64,000 nt of DNA from Mesobacillus jeotgali (GCF_014856545.2 NZ_CP109811.1:2040001-2104000), one strand, 5' to 3'; shown: positions 8,963 through 17,471, counted from the first letter of the stretch. Numbers and translations are program-made. The notes: generated by a model from the sequence alone, not told the origin.

Positions 8963-10390
8963 ATGAAAATTGCTTCGATCATCAACGGCGCTGAAAGTAT
9001 TGATAGCAGCGGAGAAACGATGGAGGTAAGGAATCCATACAGCGGCGAGTTGGTTGCAGAGATGCAACTGGCTGGTGAAAAGGAGATGGAGGAAGCAATC
9101 GAGAACAGTCTCCAGACCTTCCATAAAACAATGAAAACTATGCCCGTCCATGAACGGTCAGATATTCTTCGCAGGGCATCCGATCTGCTGGAGGAAAAGC
9201 AGGAAGAGTTTGCTGAAATTATCGCCATGGAAGCTGGTAAGCCAATCAAGCACAGCCGTGCGGAAATCAAACGCTCGATTCAAGTTATCCGATTTTCAAG
9301 CGAACTGTCCAAGCATATGGAGGGAGATGTCTTGCCCATGGATGCGGGTCTTCGCGGAGAGAACCGTATGGGCATGGTTAAACGGGAGCCGATGGGTGTA
9401 ATCGGTGCGATCACTCCTTTCAATTTCCCGCTTAATCTTTCGCTGCATAAGATTGCCCCGGCAATTGCTGCAGGCAATACGGTCATTTTTAAGCCGGCAG
9501 AAAAAACGCCTGTTTCAGCTTATATGCTTGCGAAGCTTTTTCAAGAGGCAGGTCTGCCTGACGGGGTGTTGAATCTTGTGCTTAGTACCGGTAAGGTGGC
9601 AGGGTCCACACTCGTTCCTCACAAGGATGTTCCGAAAATCACCTTTACAGGCAGCCTGACAGTCGGAAAAATCATCCGCGATACAGCGGGCTTTAAAAAG
9701 GTCACAATGGAGCTTGGTTCCAATTCACCAAACATCGTTTTTGAAGATGCCGATATAGATGATGCGGTCGAACGCCTTGTCAATGCAGCGTTTGGTTACT
9801 CAGGCCAGGTTTGTGTATCGGCCCAAAGAATTTATGTCCAGCAAGGTGTATATGATGAGTTCCTAAAGAAATACAAAGAGGCAACGAATAACCTGAAAAT
9901 CGGCGATCCATTGGAAGAAGAAACGGACTTTGGTCCGATGATCGATGATAATGCCGCGAAAAAAATCCAGGAGTGGGTTGAAGAAGCCAGGAATGAAGGA
10001 GCAACAATCGAAACTGGCGGAGAAAGGAAGGGTACGATCATGTACCCGACGATCATCACCAACGTCAACAAGGACATGAAGGTCGTCAAAGAGGAAGCTT
10101 TCGCGCCGATTGTGACCGTGATGCCGTTTAAGACCGAAGAAGAAGCGGTTGAAAATACAAATGACTCGATTTATGGACTACAGGCGGGTGTATTCACAAA
10201 AGACATCAGCCGGGCTTATCGAGTCGCAGACAATCTCGAGATGGGAGGCGTCTGGATCAATGATTCGTCCGTATTCCGCCAAGATAATTATCCGTATGGA
10301 GGAGTGAAATTGAGCGGACTTGGCAGGGAAGGCGTCAAGTATGCGATGGAAGAGATGACTGAATTGAAGTTTATAGGGTTACGTTTGTAA
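8963..10390 (+). CDS. NAD(P)-dependent aldehyde dehydrogenase
   Basis: 475 residues from the ATG at 8963, which has GGAGGGG before it; an upstream in-frame ATG at 8939 overlaps the previous gene and lacks a site. Catalytic residues are present: Glu250 in MELGSNSPNIVF and nucleophile Cys284 in GYSGQVCVSAQR; the cofactor-side motif TPFNFPLNLSLHK is also clear. It oxidises an aldehyde to an acid. It is cotranscribed with the AlsS-like gene 17 bp upstream, so its substrate is probably an aldehyde made from that enzyme's product or side product. Substrate not determinable from sequence. Confidence 0.9.
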   Translation: MKIASIINGAESIDSSGETMEVRNPYSGELVAEMQLAGEKEMEEAIENSLQTFHKTMKTMPVHERSDILRRASDLLEEKQEEFAEIIAMEAGKPIKHSRAEIKRSIQVIRFSSELSKHMEGDVLPMDAGLRGENRMGMVKREPMGVIGAITPFNFPLNLSLHKIAPAIAAGNTVIFKPAEKTPVSAYMLAKLFQEAGLPDGVLNLVLSTGKVAGSTLVPHKDVPKITFTGSLTVGKIIRDTAGFKKVTMELGSNSPNIVFEDADIDDAVERLVNAAFGYSGQVCVSAQRIYVQQGVYDEFLKKYKEATNNLKIGDPLEEETDFGPMIDDNAAKKIQEWVEEARNEGATIETGGERKGTIMYPTIITNVNKDMKVVKEEAFAPIVTVMPFKTEEEAVENTNDSIYGLQAGVFTKDISRAYRVADNLEMGGVWINDSSVFRQDNYPYGGVKLSGLGREGVKYAMEEMTELKFIGLRL

Positions 10391-10394
10391 AAAG

Positions 10395-10419
10395 AAGGAA
10401 GCTTAAGGGCTTCCTTTTT
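10395..10419 (+). terminator. Terminator after the aldehyde dehydrogenase
   Basis: AAGGAAGC / GCTTCCTT hairpin with a T tail. Confidence 0.85.
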
Positions 10420-10436
10420 AAGTTGCTATTTTCGTC

Positions 10437-10895
10437 TTATTTCACTTTTGCAACTCCTAATGCATAGTGGCTAAATAATATATTCTCAACCATCTCGGCT
10501 TGAGAATCCTTACAATCGACAATAACAATCAATTCGGATTGAAACCCTTTTAACAATCTTCGTTTCTTTTTAATGATTATTTCAGTGAATAGGCGAATGG
10601 CAAATCCAATCAGTGCTCCGATAGCTGCACCGATCAACCCCCAATAAATAGGACCCCACGCCAGCTTGAACCCGATACTGGCGCCGATGACTGAAAATAC
10701 AGTAGCCAGCGCTGCCCCAATATCGATTAGTGATGTTCCATCTGATCGATTGATATTATCAAAAACTATGCGCTCCTCCATACGATTATCAAGGGGGACT
10801 ACAAAAATATCCTCCTTTTTAATTCCCTTTTTTTCAAGAGTGGCAATAGCCATTTCTGTATGCACAGTATGTTGAAAAGTTGAAAATAGCTGCAT
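10437..10895 (-). CDS. Membrane protein with a glycine-zipper segment, 152 aa
   Basis: N-terminal soluble part of about 55 residues, two hydrophobic Gly/Ala-rich segments (IGAALATVFSVIGASIGFKLAWG and WGLIGAAIGALIGFAIRLF, about residues 58-102), a basic KKKRR stop-transfer, and a C-terminal soluble domain. It begins three bases after the stop of the upstream 262-aa gene, so they form an operon. No family recognised; resembles small Bacillus proteins thought to sit in the membrane. Function unknown. Confidence 0.6.
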   Translation of the reverse strand: MQLFSTFQHTVHTEMAIATLEKKGIKKEDIFVVPLDNRMEERIVFDNINRSDGTSLIDIGAALATVFSVIGASIGFKLAWGPIYWGLIGAAIGALIGFAIRLFTEIIIKKKRRLLKGFQSELIVIVDCKDSQAEMVENILFSHYALGVAKVK

Positions 10896-10898
10896 TTG

Positions 10899-11687
10899 TT
10901 AGTCCACCTTTATACCTTTCAGCACACGAAACAAAGGAGATTGGTACTTCTCCTGAAAATAGGCACGCTGCTCTTTTTCGTATAACTTGTTATTTTCAAC
11001 AGTATTGATATAAGCGTCAAAAACTGCAAATCCATATAGAGAAGGGAAGAATAAGAGCCACTCAGGATTAACGACCGAAGTTGCCTTTGCTATTTCGCCT
11101 AAAAATAAGAGTGAAATACCTTCCAGAGCGCGGGAGTAATAAAAAAAGACAACGCACCAAATGATGACAAAAAAAGCAGTCACGATTCGGTGAATATAAA
11201 GTTGACCTAAGCCTGGTACAAATAGGGACCAAATTATAGCCATGACAGGATTTCTTTTATCCAAATAATTAATTTCCAACGCGCCTATACTGAAGGAGTT
11301 AAATCTGTGCTCCTCACGTTCTGCCATTAAGTATATTTTATTTAAATCTACGGTTGTCCGATAACTATCCCAGATTCCGAATATATAAACCGGGATATAT
11401 ATTAATAACCACCTTGTATCTAATATGTCCTTGGCCATATCAATCTCGCCTTGAAAGGAATAAATCATTGCTAAATTAACATTAGCTTTTATGTTTACGA
11501 CGACTTCCCAGATGAATAAAACAAAACCCCGCAAATACTTCGATAACAACAGATGGCCAAACCCTGGAAATGCAGCACTCCACCAGGCGATGATATAAGG
11601 GTTTCTAAGATGAATCTGGGTGGTTCCCAGTGTGCTGACATGGGCGGTGTACCTTCTTGCTGTGTTGTCGTTAGTATAATTGTCCAT
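10899..11687 (-). CDS. Duplicated TM2-like membrane protein, 262 aa
   Basis: Two similar halves each begin with a Pro-Gly-phe/leu-Gly motif at the start of a helix: AAFPGFGHLLLSKYLRGFVLF (shown in part, about residues 38-55) and VPGLGQLYIHRIVTAFF (about 158-174). This matches TM2-type hairpins, here duplicated within one protein. Both halves end in a similar IFGIWDSYRT / FAVFDAYINT segment followed by an Asn-Lys-(I/L)-Tyr stretch. Membrane protein of unknown role, first gene of the operon with the 152-aa gene. Confidence 0.65.
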   Translation of the reverse strand: MDNYTNDNTARRYTAHVSTLGTTQIHLRNPYIIAWWSAAFPGFGHLLLSKYLRGFVLFIWEVVVNIKANVNLAMIYSFQGEIDMAKDILDTRWLLIYIPVYIFGIWDSYRTTVDLNKIYLMAEREEHRFNSFSIGALEINYLDKRNPVMAIIWSLFVPGLGQLYIHRIVTAFFVIIWCVVFFYYSRALEGISLLFLGEIAKATSVVNPEWLLFFPSLYGFAVFDAYINTVENNKLYEKEQRAYFQEKYQSPLFRVLKGIKVD

Positions 11688-11705
11688 TAGTTCCCCCGAG
11701 CGAAG

Positions 11706-11952
11706 TTCTTATTATCATTTTTACCTGATAATCCTATTTCATTCACTGGTGAACCTGGGGAAGCAACTCAAATTGAAGCATATTTGAAGCAAGATGTTTA
11801 TCCTAATGGAGAATTGTGAATTTAGGACACAAACAAGGTTTGGTTAATTGCAAATATTTATGGGAGGGCTTATCCTGCAAGTTGCAGTTAGAAAGTTCAA
11901 GGAGGGGGATCAGGAACCTTTCCAGACTGCCATGGAAGGCTCCGATCAATAA
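11706..11952 (+). pseudogene. Possible gene remnants, two short coding-like fragments
   Basis: Two open stretches have protein-like composition but no proper gene structure: 11706-11819 (38 codons ending in YLKQDVYPNGEL-stop, no start codon) and 11860-11952 (30 residues from an ATG, VAVRKFKEGDQEPFQ region). They may be leftovers of one decayed gene. Neither is recognised; this could also be chance. Confidence 0.25.
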
Positions 11953-11956
11953 CAAG

Positions 11957-12718
11957 CTAATTCGAGGTTACCTTGTCCCATAATGGTTTGATTTTCTCAG
12001 GGTTAGGCATTTCTCTAAAAATCCAGTCTTCTTCACCATCCAAAAAGTCACGAAGATAAGCTGCAGCGCTATGATGTTTTTGCGGAGTGATATTTTCTTG
12101 GATTTCAAGCACCTTTTTAATGACGGCATCAGGGAGTGAGGTTTTCACTGTTTTTATACCTAATTGAGCCCTTTCTGGTTTGTATCTGTGCAGCAGGACT
12201 CTGGCTAGATGCGCCATAACCTGATTGAGCAGGTTAACGGACCATAAATCATTCCCTCGTGCCGAGGATTTTTTATATTGATAGAGAAACCAGGCAATGT
12301 CATCTACAGCATCCTGGTACTCCCCAGGAGATAACCTGAGGCTCTGCGATGCCTTGTATTTTTCCAATCGATGGTGCGGGTCATGGATGATTTTGAAATA
12401 GTCTTTTTCAATAAATGTCTTCTCTGTCACAGTAAACAAATCCACATGAAGCATATCTTCATATACGGCAAGGATTTGCGGTGCAACGATGAAAATGTCG
12501 TCGTGAAAAAGCAATTTTCCGTATGATTCAAGATGGCGGATCCGACTCTGCAGAAAATCATCCAAGTCTTTTGGATCAACAAGGCAATACAAATCTAAAT
12601 CAGAAAATTTGTCTTGCTCACCACGCCCGACAGATCCTTTTACAAAAATAGCTTGAACTCTTGGGTCTCCTTTAAGGCTGCTCGCTAAAACTTCAAGTGC
12701 ATCGTCTAACGCCATCAT
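11957..12718 (-). CDS. Nucleotidyltransferase-fold protein
   Basis: 253 residues. Pol-beta-type nucleotidyltransferase signature GSVGRGEQDKFSDLDLY (about residues 28-44) with the two catalytic Asp of SDLDL, and a probable third acidic residue in LHVDLFTV. The C-terminal half is helical, like small-molecule (aminoglycoside or lincosamide type) nucleotidyltransferases. Overlaps the patatin gene by 4 bp, so the two are translationally coupled. The pairing resembles CBASS gene content on paper, but the helical C-terminal half favours a small-molecule enzyme. Substrate unknown. Confidence 0.75.
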   Translation of the reverse strand: MMALDDALEVLASSLKGDPRVQAIFVKGSVGRGEQDKFSDLDLYCLVDPKDLDDFLQSRIRHLESYGKLLFHDDIFIVAPQILAVYEDMLHVDLFTVTEKTFIEKDYFKIIHDPHHRLEKYKASQSLRLSPGEYQDAVDDIAWFLYQYKKSSARGNDLWSVNLLNQVMAHLARVLLHRYKPERAQLGIKTVKTSLPDAVIKKVLEIQENITPQKHHSAAAYLRDFLDGEEDWIFREMPNPEKIKPLWDKVTSN

Positions 12719-13569
12719 TTCTCTACCAGCCAGTTTTTCAATTGCTGAAAACCTTCCTTCGCATCTTGATATCCAACTTCATATAGGCGGGTAAGTTTTT
12801 CTGGATTGCGTTCAACTCGTCCCACCTTGAGATCCTGCGAAGGCCTGATCACGATGATTTCATTCCTGGCCTCAAGCTCTTCTATGTAATCCAGTGTTTC
12901 GTTGTACATTTTATAGCGTATTTCCAGAGCCTTGTGCAGCCCTTTGAAATCCTTATACACATATCGCGGCAGCCAGGCGAAGGATGATTTTTTCTTGCGG
13001 TATCCTTTTGGCTTCGTTAATACAATGACGTTCTTTTGAACACCGTCAGCCATTGCTTTCCTGATGGGGATAGGATCTGAAATACCGCCATCCATCAGCG
13101 TCCTCCCCTGAAATTCGATTGCCGGAGCCATGAATGGCAGTGTGCTTGAAGCCCGAATGATTTTCAGGAAATCTTCAGAAACATCATTTTTGTCAAAGTA
13201 AACTGGTTCGCCGGTGATGCAGTCGGTAGTGCCGACAAGGAATTTTTCGGCTGCACTGTTAAATGTTTCGAAATCAAAAGGAACCAGCTCATTAGGGAGT
13301 TTATCAAAAATGAAATCCATCCCGAACAATTCTTTTTTAAAGAATAAGTTTCGATACGAAATATAATCTTGATGCGTAACATAATCAATCGTAACCTGCT
13401 TGTTCCGCCCGGGCTGTCTGGCTACATAGGATGACCCCTGGCATGCACCGGCAGAAACCCCGATCACATATGGGAAAAACAATTCTTTCTCTAAAAAATA
13501 CTCCAGCACCCCGGCGGTGTAGACACCTCTCATGCCGCCGCCCTCCAGGATCAAACCACTGCTAAGCAC
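12715..13569 (-). CDS. Patatin-like phospholipase (YjjU/RssA type)
   Basis: 284 residues. Oxyanion motif LEGGGMRGVYTAGVLEYF (about residues 8-25), nucleophile Ser in GVSAGACQGSSY (about residue 41) and catalytic Asp in MDGGISDPIPI, the full patatin Ser-Asp dyad. Expected to be a cytoplasmic or membrane-peripheral lipid acyl hydrolase. First gene of the pair with the nucleotidyltransferase. Start follows GGGGGAG. Confidence 0.88.
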   Translation of the reverse strand: MLSSGLILEGGGMRGVYTAGVLEYFLEKELFFPYVIGVSAGACQGSSYVARQPGRNKQVTIDYVTHQDYISYRNLFFKKELFGMDFIFDKLPNELVPFDFETFNSAAEKFLVGTTDCITGEPVYFDKNDVSEDFLKIIRASSTLPFMAPAIEFQGRTLMDGGISDPIPIRKAMADGVQKNVIVLTKPKGYRKKKSSFAWLPRYVYKDFKGLHKALEIRYKMYNETLDYIEELEARNEIIVIRPSQDLKVGRVERNPEKLTRLYEVGYQDAKEGFQQLKNWLVEK

Positions 13570-13890
13570 GCATACTCCCCCTTTAATATATTTCTATTAG
13601 TCTCGTGGTGTTTTCTATAAAAATAGTCTATCACAGAGTATGCAAATTTTTACAAGTTATGATTGTGAAAAAGTAATATCCCTGAGTAATCCGGTACAAC
13701 TCAGGCGATTAAGAAGTATTAGTATTTTATCGGTAAAGTAATATACTCAGTTTTTGTGCTTGCCCTTTGGGTGTGCTTCCAAAGTTGCTCTTGGCTAGCA
13801 ATTCCGCGGGCTCTTTTTGTCACCAAATGGAAGCAGCAGATCCGTTCTCGAAAGTTCGGCTATATTTTCAGCTCTGGTTACTGAGGCTGA
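13570..13890. other. Intergenic region, no gene seen
   Basis: 321 bp between the patatin gene and the ATPase gene, both on the minus strand. AT-rich next to the patatin start (its likely promoter), less so toward the ATPase end. No open frame with a ribosome binding site and no repeat was found. Confidence 0.4.
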
Positions 13891-14637
13891 TTAATCCTCC
13901 AATAAATGATGAATCATCCTAGGTGTATTTTCGAAAAATTGTTTCATGATGCGATAATGATTCGTTTCTTCTAGCTGCCTTTTAAAAATGCCTTCGTCGC
14001 TGAATTCATAAATCGCTGCATCCGGATAGGCCATGATGATTGGAGAATGTGTGGCGATGATCAGCTGGGAGTTTTTATTGATTAGATCGTGAATACGTGT
14101 GAGCATCGACATTTGCCGTAACGGAGAGAGAGCAGCTTCAGGTTCATCCAAAATATAAATGCCATTCCCGCGGAAACGGTGAAGAAAGGTTGAGAAGAAG
14201 GCTTCACCGTGTGACTGCTCGTGTAAAGATTCTCCGCCAAATGAATCAATAACCTTTGGGCCGAATCCCTCACGATCCAACTCCTCTATATTTGATGCCA
14301 CATTATAAAAGCTCTCGGCACGGAGGAAAAATCCATCCTGCGGCCTTTCTACTCCTTTTACAATCCGTAAATAATCCCCCAGATCCGAATGGGAGTCATA
14401 GGTGGAAAAATTGAAATTATATGACCCGCCTTCAGGATTAAAACCGAGTCCAACTGCAATTGCTTCAAGTAATGTCGATTTACCCATCCCATTCTCACCA
14501 ATCAGATAGGTGACCTTGGGGTGGAGAATCAGCTCGTCCAATGCTTTGAAACTCGGGAGATTGAACGGATATTCCTGAAAGGAGGGCACTTCCTCCCTTT
14601 TGAGGCTGACACTTCTGACATATTGCCAATTCAACAT
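13891..14637 (-). CDS. AAA/ABC-type ATPase, 248 aa
   Basis: Starts at ATG 14637, 8 nt after AGGTGG. Walker A GENGMGKST (about residues 46-54), an ABC-like signature around LHEQSHGEAF, Walker B YILDEPEAALSP and a switch His in IATHSPIIMAYP. No membrane part, no DNA-binding coiled coil, so a stand-alone SMC/ABC-class ATPase of the AbiEii-OLD-like or YhcW-like small predicted ATP-binding proteins. Such proteins occur both in housekeeping and defence settings. Monocistronic. Function unknown. Confidence 0.78.
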   Translation of the reverse strand: MLNWQYVRSVSLKREEVPSFQEYPFNLPSFKALDELILHPKVTYLIGENGMGKSTLLEAIAVGLGFNPEGGSYNFNFSTYDSHSDLGDYLRIVKGVERPQDGFFLRAESFYNVASNIEELDREGFGPKVIDSFGGESLHEQSHGEAFFSTFLHRFRGNGIYILDEPEAALSPLRQMSMLTRIHDLINKNSQLIIATHSPIIMAYPDAAIYEFSDEGIFKRQLEETNHYRIMKQFFENTPRMIHHLLED

Positions 14638-14712
14638 GAAATTTACCACCTGACGTTTCTTTTTCTTTATTTTATCATGAGTAAATCTGGAAAAAATACT
14701 TGAAAATTACCA

Positions 14713-14772
14713 ATTCGCTATAAAAAAGAGAAAGTCGCTATAAAAACGGGAAAATCGCTATAAAACTGTCAT
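14713..14772. repeat. Short triple repeat with 20 bp period
   Basis: TCGCTATAAAA begins at 14715, 14735 and 14755, three copies exactly 20 bp apart, in the gap between the divergent ATPase and YnfA-type genes. It is a reduced version of the helically phased arrays seen elsewhere in the window. Confidence 0.7.
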
Positions 14773-14842
14773 GCAGCTAGATTGTGTTTTAAATCTTGAT
14801 CACAAAATTACGATATAATGCTGTTACATACCAATTTAGGAA

Positions 14843-15178
14843 GTGTTTTTTATTTTAGGCGCGATAATATTATTCATTTTGGCAGGGATTGCTGAAATTG
14901 GCGGAGGATATTTGGTCTGGCTCTGGCTAAGGGAAGGAAAACCGCTTTATTGGGGAATAGGAGGGGGACTGGCACTTGCCATATACGGGGTGATTGCAAC
15001 GTTTCAATCCTTTCCGTCATTCGGCAGAGTGTACGCAGCTTACGGAGGTGTATTCATTGTTTTGTCTGTCATTTGGGGCTGGGGCATTGATAAGAAAACT
15101 CCGGATCTTTACGATTGGCTCGGTGCAGGGATTTGTATAATAGGAGTTTCGGTCATGCTGTTCGCTCCAAGGCAGTAA
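14843..15178 (+). CDS. YnfA/UPF0060 family small membrane protein
   Basis: 111 residues, four membrane helices. Strong family motifs: [41 protein letters not shown] and [19 protein letters not shown]. The start is uncertain: the GTG at 14843 overlaps the apparent AGGA site, and the better-spaced ATT at 14852 would be an unusual start. YnfA proteins resemble small multidrug resistance pumps, but transport is not established for most. Confidence 0.85.
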   Translation: MFFILGAIILFILAGIAEIGGGYLVWLWLREGKPLYWGIGGGLALAIYGVIATFQSFPSFGRVYAAYGGVFIVLSVIWGWGIDKKTPDLYDWLGAGICIIGVSVMLFAPRQ

Positions 15179-15312
15179 ATTACCTATTTTTGATTTGATA
15201 ACAGCTCTAGTATTTCTTCATTTTGTTTTTTTACCAGCTCTAATTCTTTTCTAACCTAGGAGATATCATTAACTGCGCGTTAATTGCAACAGTTAGCGAA
15301 ACATATCAGTGG

Positions 15313-15450
15313 ATGTTTAAGCTGGTACATATTTTAATAGCGTTCAATTTAATTGCCCTTGGTTTCCAGCGCTTAAGAGAAAAAAGATCATTTTCCTCAT
15401 ATTTCATCATCGGACTAGCAGCTTTGATTATAGTCCTGTCTCTATCATAG
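15313..15450 (+). CDS. Possible 45-aa membrane miniprotein
   Basis: ATG at 15313 to TAG at 15450. Two hydrophobic helices (VHILIAFNLIALGF and YFIIGLAALIIVLSLS) separated by the basic turn QRLREKRSF, a credible small membrane protein. There is no good ribosome binding site at this ATG. An in-frame ATT placed 5 nt after AGGAG at about 15260 would add 15 or more residues. Not recognised. The rest of the 15179-15589 gap shows nothing else. Confidence 0.35.
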   Translation: MFKLVHILIAFNLIALGFQRLREKRSFSSYFIIGLAALIIVLSLS

Positions 15451-15589
15451 CTGAATACCTCCCATCCTGTTTTTTTTTTGAAAAATAGGGAAAAACATAG
15501 GTATCCCGATGCTTTTCTTTTGCATAAATTTAGCATTTTTGGGATAATACATTATAGGGTATTTGAAAATAAACAAGGAGGCATGCAAG

Positions 15590-15823
15590 ATGAACGATAT
15601 TACAGTTTACACTACAAACACTTGACCTTACTGCACAATGATGAAACAATTCCTTGAGGGTCAAGGATTAAACTACAAAGAAGTTAATGTACAATACGAT
15701 CAAGCTGCTGCACAAAAACTGGTTGAAGAAACTGGCCAGATGGGTGTACCGCAAACAAAGGTGAATGGCAACTGGGTTCTAGGTTTTGACCCGGATACAC
15801 TAATGCAGTATGTAAAAAAATGA
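15590..15823 (+). CDS. Glutaredoxin-like (YruB type) with in-frame TGA at the redox Cys: selenoprotein candidate
   Basis: ATG at 15590 follows AAGGAGG by 8 nt. The frame reads MNDITVYTTNT, then TGA (15623-15625), then PYCTMMKQFL, and runs on to the stop at 15823: 77 residues if TGA is read. The rest matches glutaredoxins (TGQMGVPQTKVNG cis-Pro region, GFDPDTL). TGA sits exactly where the first Cys of the CPYC active site belongs (residue 12), as in known Sec-containing redox proteins. A hairpin with a G-containing loop starts 25 nt downstream. The alternatives are a TGC-to-TGA mutation or a sequence error. Without readthrough the fold loses its first strand and nucleophile. Confidence 0.75.
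15651..15667 (+). promoter_or_regulatory. Candidate bacterial SECIS hairpin
   Basis: TCCTTG / CAAGGA stem of 6 bp with loop AGGGT. The loop begins about 31 nt after the TGA, inside the 16-37 nt window usual for bacterial SECIS elements, and has G at the second loop position as in most of them. Short stem, so only suggestive. Confidence 0.45.
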
Positions 15824-15835
15824 TCTTAACCAAAA

Positions 15836-15857
15836 AGGGGCTTACGCCTCTTTTTTT
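15836..15857 (+). terminator. Terminator after the glutaredoxin
   Basis: AGGGGC / GCCTCT hairpin, loop TTAC, followed by seven T residues. Confidence 0.8.
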
Positions 15858-15956
15858 GTTTTTTCAGGTGTCTGCGAAAATTTATTAAAGAGGAAGGAAT
15901 TCCAATGACTAATGTGGAATAAAATCCCATAGAGACAGTAGGAAAGGATGCGTAAT

Positions 15957-16502
15957 ATGGTAAAAGAGCGGAATGAAATCTGGGAATGGGTAAAGGCATT
16001 ACTTATCGCAATAGTATTGGCTTTTGTTGTTCGAGCCTTTTTAATGACTCCAATTGAAGTTAAAGGTGCCTCCATGGAACCAACCTTACATAGCCAGGAG
16101 AGGATGTTCGTTACGAAAATAGGTGAACCGAAACGATTTGATATCGTCGTTTTCCATGCAACCGAGGACAAGGATTATATCAAGCGGGTCATCGGGCTTC
16201 CTGGTGACCGGGTTGAATACAAGGATGATGTACTCTATATAAATGGGAAACCGTATGATGAGCCCTATTTGGAGGAAAACAAAAAGCAGGTCGCTCATGG
16301 ACCACTGACTGGTTCATTCACACTTAGCGAAACACCAGTTGGGAGCGATGTAGTTCCAGAGGGCCATATTTTTGTATTGGGCGATAACAGAAGAGATAGC
16401 AGAGACAGCCGGCATATTGGAGCCGTCCCGATTGATAGTATAGTTGGGACAACAAAGTTTGTTTATTATCCGTTTAAAAAAATGAAGATTATTGGTGAGT
16501 AA
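15957..16502 (+). CDS. lepB: Type I signal peptidase
   Basis: 181 residues from ATG 15957, preferred over ATG 15948, which sits directly against the AGGAAAGG site. One N-terminal membrane helix (about residues 11-30), catalytic Ser39 in GASMEPTL, general-base Lys76 in YIKRVIGLPGDRVEYKDD, and the box E region FVLGDNRRDSRDSRHIG. Cleaves signal peptides of exported proteins on the outer face of the membrane. The single-helix layout is the SipS/SipT type of Gram-positives. Confidence 0.95.
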   Translation: MVKERNEIWEWVKALLIAIVLAFVVRAFLMTPIEVKGASMEPTLHSQERMFVTKIGEPKRFDIVVFHATEDKDYIKRVIGLPGDRVEYKDDVLYINGKPYDEPYLEENKKQVAHGPLTGSFTLSETPVGSDVVPEGHIFVLGDNRRDSRDSRHIGAVPIDSIVGTTKFVYYPFKKMKIIGE

Positions 16503-16508
16503 TTCAGT

Positions 16509-16541
16509 CGCGTTGATTCTTGATGAATCAACGCGTTTTCT
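16509..16541 (+). terminator. Terminator after the signal peptidase gene
   Basis: CGCGTTGATTC / GAATCAACGCG stem, 5-nt loop, T-rich tail. Confidence 0.9.
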
Positions 16542-16569
16542 TGTTAAGGGGTATCCTATTTTTTATTGC

Positions 16570-16950
16570 ACGGGCTATGACGGACAGAAATGGACGCACA
16601 TAGAGAAAAAGTGTCCGTCATCGTGGCTATGATGGACAAAAATGGGGAGGAAAAGAGAAAAAGTGTCCGTCATCAGAGTCATGATGGACAGAAATGGATG
16701 GACGAAAAGAAAAAGTGTCCGTCATCGTGGCTATGACGGACAGAAATGGACGGATAAAGAGAAAAAGTGTCCGTCATCGTGGCTATGACGGACAGAAATG
16801 GACGGATAAAGAGAAAAAGTGTCCGTCATCGGAGTAATGACGGACAGAAATGGATTGGGAAAAAGAAGAAGTGTCCGTCATCGTGGTCATGACGGACAGA
16901 AATGGACGGACAAAAAGAAAAAGCGTCCCTCACCGGAGGCATGAAGGGCG
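16570..16950. repeat. Tandem array, seven units of exactly 52 bp
   Basis: TGTCCGTCAT begins units at 16612, 16664, 16716, 16768, 16820 and 16872, with a decayed copy at 16924 and a half unit before 16612. Each unit is a 10 bp inverted repeat (TGTCCGTCAT / ATGACGGACA, 7-nt loop, 27 bp in all) plus a 25 bp A-rich linker. Loop bases vary while arms are kept; one arm change at about 16632 (GATGGACA) weakens pairing. Same period and plan as the arrays at 5083 and 28915, with a different sequence. Confidence 0.95.
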
Positions 16951-17051
16951 AGTGGCCCTGTATGGGAATCTTCTTTTGGATCCAAGGTTCGAAAAGTTTC
17001 AAATCATTCTTTCCGGGGAACTAGTAATTAAATTTAATAGTGGAGGGATGA

Positions 17052-17426
17052 ATGATGCTGGAAATTCTTAAGAGCAGGGATCCGTCTACAGTGGCGCTTT
17101 CTTTTGAAGGGAAGGCTGCCAAGGAAGATGCTGAGAGACTGGATGAGCATGTGAAGGCCCATTTTAAAGAAAATGAGAGGTTTAATGTGCTTGCTTTTAT
17201 CAAGGAGATTGAAGGCACTAGCATTCCGGGAATGATCAACGGTTTAAAAGTTGATATGAAGAGATGGAACCAGTTTAATAAATTCGCTGTCATAAGTGAG
17301 AATGACCTCGTAGGAAATCTAGCATCCCTTGCAAATTATTTGCCGGGACTAAGGGTTAAATACTTTAGTGAAAACCAGGTTGAGGAAGCGTGGGACTGGA
17401 TTCTTGAAACCAGTGAAATAGAATGA
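17052..17426 (+). CDS. SpoIIAA-like STAS/SEC14 domain protein
   Basis: 124 residues; ATG 17052 or ATG 17055 after GGAGG. Alternating strands and helices with the stretch FNVLAFIKEIEGTSIPGMINGLK and FAVISENDLVGNLASLANYL, typical of the STAS/SEC14-like family (DUF3478) of small stress-associated proteins. Soluble, probably a ligand- or partner-binding domain. Monocistronic between a repeat array and a terminator. Role unknown. Confidence 0.75.
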   Translation: MMLEILKSRDPSTVALSFEGKAAKEDAERLDEHVKAHFKENERFNVLAFIKEIEGTSIPGMINGLKVDMKRWNQFNKFAVISENDLVGNLASLANYLPGLRVKYFSENQVEEAWDWILETSEIE

Positions 17427-17471
17427 ACACGCAGTGGGACTGGCTGGCTGAATCAAATATAATCCATACCC

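Noticed and set aside
15638..15823. Short glutaredoxin-like frame starting at an internal ATG
   Set aside because: No ribosome site; lacks the first strand and active-site residue. The real frame starts at 15590 and runs through TGA.
16850..17071. 73-codon frame before the STAS/SEC14 gene
   Set aside because: Starts within the 52 bp array and has no ribosome site of its own.
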